Assembly: GCA_964568795.1 (NCBI GenBank)
Contig: CAZMRQ010000002.1
Span: forward strand, 18,835 to 82,834
Direction of reading: 5' to 3'
DNA from: CAZMRQ01 sp964568795
Lineage (GTDB): Bacteria > Pseudomonadota > Gammaproteobacteria > Comchoanobacterales > Comchoanobacteraceae
Length of the DNA stretch: 64,000 bases
Part shown: in pieces, positions 9,110-16,936 of the stretch
How the letters are laid out: every line of letters starts with the position of its first letter
How positions within the stretch are numbered: the stretch's first letter is position 1
Notes under the pieces: generated by a model
The model's database searches: none
What the model was told of the DNA's origin: nothing
Seen by the model: only the letters and a program-made list of their open reading frames with translations
Program-made: the position numbers and the translations under genes

Positions 9110-9138
9110 AATATAGTCTAATCACATTGATATAGCAA
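9110..9138 (-). promoter_or_regulatory. putative sigma-70 promoter of the msh-type operon
   Basis: Read on the minus strand, TTGCTA (9138-9133) and TATATT (9115-9110) are separated by exactly 17 bases, upstream of the mshI-like ATG at 9079. The -35 matches consensus at 4 of 6 positions and the -10 at 5 of 6. This is prediction by eye. Confidence 0.5.
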
Positions 9139-9167
9139 ATGGATATAACTTGTTTTTGCTCCACCTG

Positions 9168-9195
9168 TTTACAAATTCTCAGAATGTGTGATAAA
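9168..9195 (+). promoter_or_regulatory. putative promoter for the patatin-like gene
   Basis: TTTACA at 9168-9173 and GATAAA at 9190-9195 with a 16-base spacer lie about 110 bases before the patatin-like start. It would be divergent from the msh promoter. The match is weak. Confidence 0.3.
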
Positions 9196-9307
9196 TTATT
9201 TGTTAATAGAAGAAGCGGTGAGATGAGGTGTGGTTTTTCATAAAAGACAAAGCGACTAAGCGCGTTATGTCTATGACATTGATTAATATATGCAAATTGG
9301 ACGTCTC

Positions 9308-10249
9308 ATGCATGTTTTTGTAAAAGTAAAGAGGGGCGCCTTGTTGGGCAGAACGCTGGGAGGTCTCATCATGTTGCTGCTGCTTTCTGGGTGTGCTCGC
9401 GTTGATTTTGATGACAGAGACAAGCCTTTTCTTCCTAAAATGGGGCATATGTCGAATGCCCGCCTTGCGTTGGTATTAGGAAGTGGGGGTGTGAAGGGCA
9501 TTGCTCATGTGGGTGTTTTAGAGGTTTTGTCAGCTGCCGGCATTGTTCCAGATTTGGTTGTTGGGTGCAGTGCGGGAGCTATTGTTGGTTCGATGTACGC
9601 TGAAGGACAGCCAGTTAGAGCTATCAAAAGAAAACTAGTCAATACATCAAAATCAGATCTTCTTGGCTTTTCTTCCAATGCTCTTCCAGTGAGTATTTAT
9701 GGGGATCACCAGCTCAACGACTATCTCAAAAAGATGCTGGTCTCCCGTCGATTTAATCAAACGCGTATTGCCTTTGCTGCAATTGCCACTAATTTACAGT
9801 TTGGCAAGGAAACCATTTTTTCAACCGGTGAATTGATCCCAGCTATTCAAGCCAGTGCTGCTATTCCAGGTGTGTATCCCCCTGTGATGATAGGCAAACA
9901 GCCATTTGTTGATGGGGCTGTGAGTGCGCCGGTTCCTGTAAGGGCAGCAAGAGACTTAGGGGCACGTATTGTTATTGCCGTCGATGTTTCCAATAGTCAG
10001 GCAGTGTCTCGTCCTAGTAATCTGATTGGCGTGATGAAGCGCAGTCTTGAAATCAGTTATATCCACTCTGCAAAGTGTTCAAGCAGAGATGCAGATATAG
10101 TGATAAAAGTCCCTCTAGTGGTGTCCTCACCGTTTGATGACAAACAAAATGAGAAAATATATGAAGCAGGGCGAAAAGCAGCATTGGCTAGTTTGCCAAA
10201 AATCAAGTCGGTGATTCGCAAGCGTATCATTAGTCAAATGTTGCATTAA
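9308..10249 (+). CDS. patatin-like phospholipase lipoprotein (RssA/NTE type)
   Basis: From ATG 9308 the product has 313 residues. A basic N-terminus and hydrophobic stretch end in lipobox LSGC at Cys29, so it is probably an outer- or inner-membrane lipoprotein. The patatin core follows: the oxyanion loop GSGGVKG, the nucleophile motif GCSAG (Ser88) and the DGA dyad (Asp202). The Ser-Asp dyad is intact, so lipid acyl hydrolase or lysophospholipase activity is expected. An in-frame ATG at 9290 has no ribosome site; 9308 has only a weak GGA. The gene stands alone, followed by ddl 68 bases later. Confidence 0.85.
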   Translation: MHVFVKVKRGALLGRTLGGLIMLLLLSGCARVDFDDRDKPFLPKMGHMSNARLALVLGSGGVKGIAHVGVLEVLSAAGIVPDLVVGCSAGAIVGSMYAEGQPVRAIKRKLVNTSKSDLLGFSSNALPVSIYGDHQLNDYLKKMLVSRRFNQTRIAFAAIATNLQFGKETIFSTGELIPAIQASAAIPGVYPPVMIGKQPFVDGAVSAPVPVRAARDLGARIVIAVDVSNSQAVSRPSNLIGVMKRSLEISYIHSAKCSSRDADIVIKVPLVVSSPFDDKQNEKIYEAGRKAALASLPKIKSVIRKRIISQMLH

Positions 10250-10317
10250 TTAGAAGAGTGAGAGTGAATAAAACTGTTGAGTCAATGTATGCATAAAGTC
10301 ATGAAAGGGGCCAGTGA

Positions 10318-11388
10318 ATGAATGTGTTGCTGATTTGTGGAGGTCAATCTCCTGAGCATGAAATATCAATTAAATCAGCAAGAAATGTTGCTTGTGGTGT
10401 GTCTGCCTGTTCGTATTCCCTGAGTATTGTGGTTATTGCCCGGGATGGCTCATGGGGTCTTTGCCAATCGGTTGAGCAGTTACAGAAAATGCCCTCTTGT
10501 GATACTTTCTCAGAAGTGGGTATTGAGGTGTCTTTAGTGCGACATCTGCAATCATGTTATTTGCAGGGAGATTCGTTTCAGCAGCGTATTGACTGTGTAT
10601 TTCCAATGTTGCACGGGCCCAATGGTGAGGATGGTGCTATACAAGGGATGATGCAATTGTTGGGAGTGCCTTATGTGGGCTGTGATGCTGAATCATCGAT
10701 GCTAGCAATGGATAAAGATCTGAGCAAGAAGTTGATTGCTTCAGTGGGATTGCCGGTGACACGTAGTGTGACTTTGTATAAGCCTATTCCTTGGTCAGAG
10801 GCAGTAGATCAGTTGTGTGATGATCTTTTTGTCAAGCCTGCTCATATGGGGTCTTCTGTGGGGATATCTCGTGTTCGCAGTGCTGCTGAATGGGATAATG
10901 CGTGTGTCACTGCATTTTCATATGGTCGTAAAATCATTATAGAAGAATCTTTTCCTGGAAAAGAGCTTGAGTGTGCAGTGCTAGGTTATAAGGTTCCAAG
11001 GGCATCACATGTTGCTGAGATTAAGGTTAAAGGCGAGTGGTATGACTATGCTGCTAAATATTTATGTGATGATGGAGCTGAGATAGCATTGCCTGCAGAG
11101 CTGCCTGTGCCTATTTCTGCAAAGATATGTCAGTATGCTATAGAAGTATTTGAGTTATGTGGCTGTGAAGGGATGGCCAGAGTAGATTTCTTCTATCACG
11201 ATACTCGAGGCATTGTTATCAATGAAATTAATACAATACCGGGTTTTACAGACATTAGTCTTTACCCTCAGTTATGGCAGTATGAGGGGGTGTCTATGGA
11301 ATCTTTGGTGCAACAATTGATCGAAGGAGCTGTAGAGAGATATCAAGAAAATAAACTAGCAGGGAGTTGTTGGGACTTTTTACAGTAA
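10318..11388 (+). CDS. ddl: D-alanine--D-alanine ligase
   Basis: The 356-residue cytoplasmic enzyme joins two D-Ala with ATP for the peptidoglycan stem peptide. It has the ATP-grasp signatures: GGQSPEHEIS at the N-terminus, HGPNGEDG near residue 100, KPAHMGSSVG near 175, and the metal/substrate site NEINTIPGFT near 303. AAAGGGG before the ATG fixes the start. Its length is closer to DdlA-type enzymes than to DdlB. In many gammaproteobacteria a ddl lies inside the dcw cluster; here it is about 29 kb from mraZ. It overlaps the convergent transporter gene by 46 nt. Confidence 0.95.
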   Translation: MNVLLICGGQSPEHEISIKSARNVACGVSACSYSLSIVVIARDGSWGLCQSVEQLQKMPSCDTFSEVGIEVSLVRHLQSCYLQGDSFQQRIDCVFPMLHGPNGEDGAIQGMMQLLGVPYVGCDAESSMLAMDKDLSKKLIASVGLPVTRSVTLYKPIPWSEAVDQLCDDLFVKPAHMGSSVGISRVRSAAEWDNACVTAFSYGRKIIIEESFPGKELECAVLGYKVPRASHVAEIKVKGEWYDYAAKYLCDDGAEIALPAELPVPISAKICQYAIEVFELCGCEGMARVDFFYHDTRGIVINEINTIPGFTDISLYPQLWQYEGVSMESLVQQLIEGAVERYQENKLAGSCWDFLQ

Positions 11389-12518
11389 CTGATAGCTCTA
11401 AGTGTGAGAAGAATAGACAGAAGGACAAAGGCTATTTGCAGTGAGAAATGAAAGGCGTTTTGTCTACTAATGCTCGAAAGAAGTGGTAAGCAGGCTGCGG
11501 CAAGAGAGATACCTAGATTTGTGAATAAACCAAAAATCTGTCCACGTTTGTGTGAAGGGATGTGGTGGATTATCCAGTTATAGCACATTATCACAAAGGG
11601 CGTGAGACCAATTTGATAAAATATGCAAGCATACCTGTGGTAAGGCATAATCCATATCACCAGCAAGCAGAGCATGAGGAAAATAGAGAAGACAGTGGGT
11701 GATCGAATTTTCATGTGTCCAACAAGCAATGAAACGAAGAATGCCGTTACCCAACCCATTCTGAGAGTGTTTTGGTCGAGTTCAGGAAGCCAGAGTGACA
11801 TATAGAGGTAGTTGAGAACTAAAAAGCCGAATGTGGCAGTCATCACAAACCCTGTGAATAATGTGAGTGTTGTCAAGTCGGTGTTGCTTTGCGGCAATGG
11901 TTGATCCTTGGGCAAGGATTGGCGCAGAGTCCAAGAAAGGAGAACCAGTGTAGCACTTAAAAAAAATGGGATGCGCCATCCCCAAGAAAGAAAACTTGTC
12001 GGATTAATGTAAAATTGCAAACTATCGATAAGTAAGTGGGCAGTGAGTGTGGCAAGGGCTAAAACCCCGATGAGTAACGCAGTCCAAAACCCAGGTTTAG
12101 AGCTGTTCTCATTGAGCCAAATAGCAGTGAGAACTGAATCATTGGATAATGTGAAACCTTGGGCACAACGTAATGAAATTAATAGTAGAGTTCCGAATGT
12201 TGTGCCACTTGGTAGGCAGCCAATTAGAAAAGAAAACAGAGCCCCATATAGGCTGATAAGCAGCAGTGCATTCTTGCGGCCATACGTATCTGAATATTTC
12301 CCAACGAGGTAGCCGCCGATTGGTCTGATGAAATAGGCCAAGGAAAATAGAGCGATGGCATTGACTTGTTGCATGAGAGGTGAACTCTGACTAAAAAACA
12401 GTTTTCCGATTGTGGGTGTTAGACTGGCAAACGCCACTAGCTCGAAGTATTCCCCAGAACAGAGAACAACGAGCAGACATTTCCATAGATTTGATGTTTT
12501 CGTAGCCATATCTGACAT
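11343..12518 (-). CDS. MFS transporter, MHS (metabolite:H+ symporter)-like
   Basis: The 391-residue protein has about 12 hydrophobic segments. The loop after TM2 carries GKYSDTYGRKNALL, a form of MFS motif A, and the LRCAQGFTLSND segment resembles ProP/MHS family symporters. The likely role is uptake of a small organic solute with protons, but the substrate cannot be read from sequence. Intracellular Legionellales carry many such transporters for host metabolites. Its 3' end overlaps ddl convergently by 46 nt. Confidence 0.8.
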   Translation of the reverse strand: MSDMATKTSNLWKCLLVVLCSGEYFELVAFASLTPTIGKLFFSQSSPLMQQVNAIALFSLAYFIRPIGGYLVGKYSDTYGRKNALLLISLYGALFSFLIGCLPSGTTFGTLLLISLRCAQGFTLSNDSVLTAIWLNENSSKPGFWTALLIGVLALATLTAHLLIDSLQFYINPTSFLSWGWRIPFFLSATLVLLSWTLRQSLPKDQPLPQSNTDLTTLTLFTGFVMTATFGFLVLNYLYMSLWLPELDQNTLRMGWVTAFFVSLLVGHMKIRSPTVFSIFLMLCLLVIWIMPYHRYACIFYQIGLTPFVIMCYNWIIHHIPSHKRGQIFGLFTNLGISLAAACLPLLSSISRQNAFHFSLQIAFVLLSILLTLRAISYCKKSQQLPASLFS

Positions 12519-12874
12519 TATATGTGTAATCGTGGCCTCATGTAAACACTGGGATGTTGAAAATAATAGACAGTTCTTCTAAAGAGTGGCATAGCGGCTT
12601 GTTTATGTGTACTATATAAAATAAATCATGGGAGTCATCACTCAATTTTTATCGATAACAGTCAAACAAGACAATTTGATATCAACTATTCATTAAAGTA
12701 AGTTTGAAATTAGGGAATCAGTCACGGCTGTTAATTTAAAAAGTGTGTGAGAGGAAGGCTATATGGGCAAAAGTGACTCTTATGTGTGTAGGATATTAAA
12801 AGGGTGATGTTTGTCATAACTATTTAAGAAATATAATAAATTAAGAAATATAATAAATTAAGGAGATTACATTG
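12519..12874 (+). other. AT-rich intergenic region with a 17-bp tandem repeat
   Basis: No convincing ORF. TTAAGAAATATAATAAA occurs twice in tandem at 12824-12840 and 12841-12857, directly before the AAGGAG ribosome site of the next gene. The duplicated TATAAT-like core may act as a promoter or may be a slippage product. Nothing else is recognised. Confidence 0.6.
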
Positions 12875-13807
12875 ATGAAGCAATTAGAGGGGGCAAGTCT
12901 ACTGCAGAAGTGGATGTACATAATAAAAAATCTTGAGGATATGAAAGCTGCTGCTAGAGCTGTGATGCATTCTCTGACACAATTCATGTTATCGATTGTA
13001 TTGAAAATAACCCGGTTTTTTAGAAGTATGTGGGGCCCTGTCAAACCGTGCTATTTTGGGTCATTGCCGGTAGATATGCAGCGAGTGATTGTAGAATCAT
13101 TAGTTCAAGATGTTGGGCCTGAAGCACTCGCTGGTTTACAGTGTTTAGCGCAAAGCTGCCATAGCAATCGTAACCTTGTAGAAAAATATCTATTATTACA
13201 TTTGGTTATGAGGGGAGAAAAAGAGAAGGTCAAGGCTAGGGTCAATAAAAATGTCATCAGTAGACGTTGTTTAGTAATGAATGCTCCAGGAAGGGAGTGG
13301 AATGGAAGATTTTTTTCCAGTATAAGTCCATTTCAATATGCGCTATGGGCAAGAGACTGGGATATATGTAACATTATGTTGGATTATATCCACCATAGCG
13401 AAATCATCGAGCAAATAGAGAGCTTAGAAAAAAACGGGACTGACTATGGTCAATATTGTAACTTCGACAGTCTTTTATGTGTCTACGATACACACATCAA
13501 TAAGTACAATAGTTGGACATTGGCAGAACGTAGCGAGCACTGGGTAGATAAAGTAATGCCCTCACAAGAAGAAATGCCACTTCATGTCACACGTCAGTGC
13601 CAGAATACTGTGGGGAACAAGATGGCATGGATCAAACTTGATCAGGCACTCAGTTTTTTTAGCAAATGTCCTTGGGAGAATAGAACCCGAACTTACAGCA
13701 TATTTTGGGCACGAAAGCTGAAAAACTGTCAGGCTCAATCATATGCGGAGGTAGTTTCTAAATGTCGAAGACGTGCGGGACAAGATCAGTGCCTCGAGCA
13801 AAGCTAG
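12875..13807 (+). CDS. F-box-like effector candidate (Legionella-type family)
   Basis: The 310-residue soluble protein is read from ATG 12875, with AGGAG at 12861-12865; a TTG one codon earlier is the alternative. Residues about 65-110 read as an F-box-like helix set: FGSLPVDMQRVIVESL, then LAGLQCLAQSCHSNRNLV. Later segments (SPFQYALWARDWD near 150 and YNSWTLAERSEHW near 207) recall, from memory, a family of Legionella/Coxiella effector-like proteins. If the F-box is real, the protein could recruit host SCF ubiquitin ligase after translocation; that is inference. The C-terminus may be truncated by a frameshift near 13790, because the +1 frame stays open to 13967. Repeats and IS remnants follow it. 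Confidence 0.65.
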   Translation: MKQLEGASLLQKWMYIIKNLEDMKAAARAVMHSLTQFMLSIVLKITRFFRSMWGPVKPCYFGSLPVDMQRVIVESLVQDVGPEALAGLQCLAQSCHSNRNLVEKYLLLHLVMRGEKEKVKARVNKNVISRRCLVMNAPGREWNGRFFSSISPFQYALWARDWDICNIMLDYIHHSEIIEQIESLEKNGTDYGQYCNFDSLLCVYDTHINKYNSWTLAERSEHWVDKVMPSQEEMPLHVTRQCQNTVGNKMAWIKLDQALSFFSKCPWENRTRTYSIFWARKLKNCQAQSYAEVVSKCRRRAGQDQCLEQS

Positions 13808-13946
13808 CAAATATATCCGAAAGGTTGCTCAGGCAGAGCACGAGCAAAGTAGTCTCAACCAGGTCTTGGCTATGAATCTGTTTTTGTTTATGATTTTTTT
13901 GTATGTTAATGGCATTGACTTTCCTTACACCTTTAACACAATAGAT

Positions 13947-14107
13947 TATCATACAGATATTCAGTAGCTCGCCAAGCCATTGAAGAACCTACTGAGTCTC
14001 TTGACTCAACTGAGGCTCCATCTCTGTCTACCATAGGGTATGCTACCCTCCTTAAAGACTACTTGATTGCTCTCTGAGTAGTAGCTACAGTTTAGTTGTT
14101 AGTTTTG
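13947..14107. repeat. 161-bp direct repeat, copy 1
   Basis: About 95% identical to copy 2 at 14615-14775. It contains the small inverted repeat AGGGTA-TGC-TACCCT. Both strands are open through most of the unit: the plus strand could encode a tail SVARQAIEEPTESLDS..., the minus strand an ATG-led peptide with AAGGAGG upstream. No terminal inverted repeats were found. It may be a duplicated gene fragment or a small non-autonomous element. Confidence 0.8.
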
Positions 14108-14335
14108 CGATGAGTTACTGCTATTGCGGCGCCCCCCATTTGCGTTGCAATCAGCAAGCCACGGGAAACTCCCTGGTGCCGTCCTGTGTGTATTCCATTC
14201 TCTTTCACAGCGTGACCCGCTGACCATGGTTCCTTTCTGTATTTTTTCACAGCAGGTCGGTGTCGTGCTCCCCCCCAGGACGGTGCCGCTGTTTACTGCC
14301 AGCATCCAGATGGTCATGTATTTTAATAGTTTCAT
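14099..14335 (-). CDS. possible small secreted protein, 78 residues
   Basis: From the ATG at 14335 the product has a signal-peptide-like start (MKLLKYMTIWMLAVNSGTV) followed by a short Cys-containing tail rich in Gly, Ser, Thr and Asn (TTPTCCEKIQKG, SRCERE). AGGA lies about 9 bases upstream. It sits between the two 161-bp repeats, and its stop falls inside the end of copy 1. I do not recognise a family; it could be a non-functional frame in an island of remnants. Confidence 0.35.
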   Translation of the reverse strand: MKLLKYMTIWMLAVNSGTVLGGSTTPTCCEKIQKGTMVSGSRCEREWNTHRTAPGSFPWLADCNANGGRRNSSNSSQN

Positions 14336-14399
14336 TGTTTTTTCCTGTATTGGTGTGTTCACCTTCTTATTATAATACCCTTTTCTTTCATCAGGCATA

Positions 14400-14702
14400 T
14401 TAACTAATACTTATCATATTTATCAATAACTTACTAGATACACATGGTTCAATGACTGCTCCCAAACACTCAGAACCCAATTGCCATCTCTGAGGGTATT
14501 CATAGATTGCTCTGTTGAGGTGTATTAAAGCATATGCACACTCCACTAGAAAAGCTATGACCTCATAGAAATCTAGGACCAGACGTGACTCTTTACACTT
14601 TTGCCACGGTATAGTATCATACAGATATTCAGTAGCTCGCCAAGCTATTGAAGACCCTACTGAGTCTCTTGACTCAACTGAGGTTCCATCTCTGTCTAGC
14701 AT
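14400..14702 (-). CDS. possible 100-residue protein starting in repeat copy 2
   Basis: The frame starts at an ATG inside repeat copy 2, with an AAGGAGGG about 12 bases upstream (long spacing). Its first 30 residues are nearly identical to the minus-strand frame of copy 1, but the rest is unique. No domain is recognised. Since the plus strand of the repeat is also open, the coding strand is uncertain. Confidence 0.25.
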   Translation of the reverse strand: MLDRDGTSVESRDSVGSSIAWRATEYLYDTIPWQKCKESRLVLDFYEVIAFLVECAYALIHLNRAIYEYPQRWQLGSECLGAVIEPCVSSKLLINMISIS

Positions 14703-14775
14703 AGGGTATGCTACCCTCCTTAAAGACTGCTTGATTGCTCTCTCAGCAGTAGCTACAGTTTAATTGTTAGTTTTG
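14615..14775. repeat. 161-bp direct repeat, copy 2
   Basis: Direct repeat of 13947-14107, with a handful of substitutions and no indel seen. Flanking sequence diverges immediately on both sides. An IS481-type remnant begins about 110 bases downstream. Confidence 0.8.
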
Positions 14776-14885
14776 TATGTCGTCTGCTTTCGACCTTTTC
14801 ACACTCCCTCCGCGAACCCTCCAACACACTCCCTACTCTGCTCCCACCACCGACTTATCTCCTTTACTCTGGGCATATGCCCTAG

Positions 14886-15430
14886 TGGCGCTGCAAAGAT
14901 AGAATCAAGCATCCAGGAGAGGGTGTGCAAATAGATCATATGAGTGTCCCAATCAGAGGAACAGGCAAGACTATTAAGCACTTCGATGCCATCTGTCCGG
15001 TGAGTATAATAGCCGTGTCAAGTGCCCATACAACGGCCAGTAGCCGCGCAGCAGCAAGCTTCCTAGAAGATGTGATACACAGGCTGCCAGTGAGGTTAAA
15101 AAGTATACAAGTAGATGGTGGAAGTGAGTTTATGAAAGAGTTTGAGAAGGCCTGTGAAAGCAAAGGGGATAGAGCTGTATGTGCTGCCTACCCGATCGCC
15201 CAAGTAATGGTTGTGTTGAACGATGCAACAGAAGGTTGAGGTATGAGTTCTAAAGATTGTATCACTATTCGGAGTTTTGTCTCAATTTTTTGTCCTAAAT
15301 TCTAGTGGCATTATAAAGCATTGCAAGAGTATAGGAACATGTGCAACACAGAAAGGCCACATAAAGGGTTAAATAGGGTGACACCAATGGTGTATTATGA
15401 CAGTATTAAGAGTGAGGCCTTTTTGTCTCA
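14886..15430 (+). pseudogene. IS481-type transposase, frameshifted and truncated
   Basis: Three reading frames together give a DDE integrase core. Frame one holds HPGEGVQIDHMSVP (first Asp) and QVDGGSEF (second Asp) up to about 15160. A second frame holds PSNGCVERCNR, with the catalytic Glu, at about 15200-15250. The C-terminal ERPHKGLNRVTPMVYY lies at about 15345-15400. At least two frameshifts and loss of the N-terminal helix-turn-helix make it inactive. It shows that this island has received mobile DNA. Confidence 0.85.
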
Positions 15431-15508
15431 AAACATCCGGTCCCATACAAGGGTATTGCTTTTTTATTGTTTCCTTAGCATGATAAGTAGCTAAGATGTG
15501 AGAGTGAT

Positions 15509-16876
15509 ATGGCTAAAATTAAAAGCCAATTTCGATGCCAAGAATGTGATAATAGCTTGCCCAAATGGGTAGGCCAATGCCCGGGTTGTCGTACTTGGGG
15601 GAAAATTGTAGAAGAGAAATCATCAAATGATACTTACAAGGGTTATTCAACAGCTGCAGATGTCACTACTTTAGCTAATGTTCAGGCACAAGGCAATCAC
15701 GAGAGAGCAACTACCGGGCTGGCAGAATTCGATCGTGTCTTGGGTGGTGGGCTTGTTAAGGGTTCAGGTATTTTGTTAGGCGGAGATCCGGGGATAGGTA
15801 AGTCGACAATTTTATTACAGATACTTGGTTTTATTCAAGAGGAAATACAATGTTTGTACGTGTCGGGTGAAGAGTCTGTGCAGCAAATTGCAGCAAGAGC
15901 TAAACGCTTGGGACTTGCAAATCAGCAAAGCCAAGTGATGAGTGATACAGACGTGCTGGCTATTTTAGCTGTGATTGAAAAATATAAGCCAAAGTTAGTG
16001 GTTGTTGATTCAATTCAAACAATGACAGATCCAGACGTGAGCTCTGCACCAGGCAGTGTATCGCAAATTAGAGCATGCACACAAAGGTTGTTGCATTTGG
16101 GTAAAGCACACCAGGTGACATTTTTGATTGTAGGGCATGTGACTAAAGATGGGCAGATCGCTGGGCCAAGGGTCTTAGAACATATGGTCGACACTGTGCT
16201 CTATTTTGAAGGTGATAGATCGTCGCGATACCGTTTGATTCGGGCTGTCAAAAACCGCTATGGGCCAGCACATGAGCTAGGTGTTTTTGTTATGGATCAA
16301 AATGGTTTAAAAGAGGTCAGTAACCCATCTGCTATATTTTTAGAACGCTTTAATGCAGCCCCTGGGCGAGTAGTGACTGCTTTGTGGGAAGGGACTCGAA
16401 CTGTATTGGCAGAAGTACAAGCCTTGGTAACTCCCACTTATACAGATTTTCCTAAGCGTGTCACTGTTGGATTTGATCACCAAAGAATGAGTTTATTGTT
16501 GGCTATCTTAAGCAGGCATTGCAATCTGAAAATCCATCAGATGGATGTGTTTATGAATGTGGTGGGTGGTCTTAAAATCCAGGAAACAGCTGCTGATTGT
16601 GCTTTGCTGATGGCTGTGTGGTCAAGTATGCAGAATAAGGTGATACCTATTGATATACTTATTTTAGGAGAAGTCGGTTTAAGTGGTGAATTAAGGCCTA
16701 TTCCTGAAGCACAGCAAAGGATAAATGAAGCCAAGAAACAAGGTTTTAAAACAGTGATATATCCAAGCCGTAATAAAGTTCGCGCTACCGGGATAGCGCT
16801 CTATCCTATCGATCTGATTGCTCAATGTACGATGTGCCTCAAAAAAATGCTGCTGACATTGAAGGCAGAGACATAA
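15509..16876 (+). CDS. radA: DNA repair protein RadA (Sms)
   Basis: The 455-residue protein begins with a C4 zinc finger (CQECDNS, then CPGC), followed by a RecA-like core with Walker A GDPGIGKST near residue 91, Walker B VVVDSIQT near 170 and the RadA motif KNRYG near 248 (KNRFG in most RadA). The C-terminal third is the Lon-like domain. RadA promotes branch migration and processing of recombination intermediates. GAGAGTGAT precedes the ATG. It is monocistronic and convergent with valS, just after the IS island. Confidence 0.96.
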   Translation: MAKIKSQFRCQECDNSLPKWVGQCPGCRTWGKIVEEKSSNDTYKGYSTAADVTTLANVQAQGNHERATTGLAEFDRVLGGGLVKGSGILLGGDPGIGKSTILLQILGFIQEEIQCLYVSGEESVQQIAARAKRLGLANQQSQVMSDTDVLAILAVIEKYKPKLVVVDSIQTMTDPDVSSAPGSVSQIRACTQRLLHLGKAHQVTFLIVGHVTKDGQIAGPRVLEHMVDTVLYFEGDRSSRYRLIRAVKNRYGPAHELGVFVMDQNGLKEVSNPSAIFLERFNAAPGRVVTALWEGTRTVLAEVQALVTPTYTDFPKRVTVGFDHQRMSLLLAILSRHCNLKIHQMDVFMNVVGGLKIQETAADCALLMAVWSSMQNKVIPIDILILGEVGLSGELRPIPEAQQRINEAKKQGFKTVIYPSRNKVRATGIALYPIDLIAQCTMCLKKMLLTLKAET

Positions 16877-16936
16877 GAGCAATCGGTAGCGCTTGTCTCA
16901 AAATCACGTGTAAACGAATAGGGCAAACTCTCTAGG

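Noticed and set aside
9203..9501. Minus-strand frames of 72 and 81 codons
   Set aside because: They are antisense to the start of the patatin-like gene and have no ribosome site.
14925..15239. Intact 104-residue gene
   Set aside because: It is one frame of a broken IS481 transposase; the flanking frames continue the same protein.
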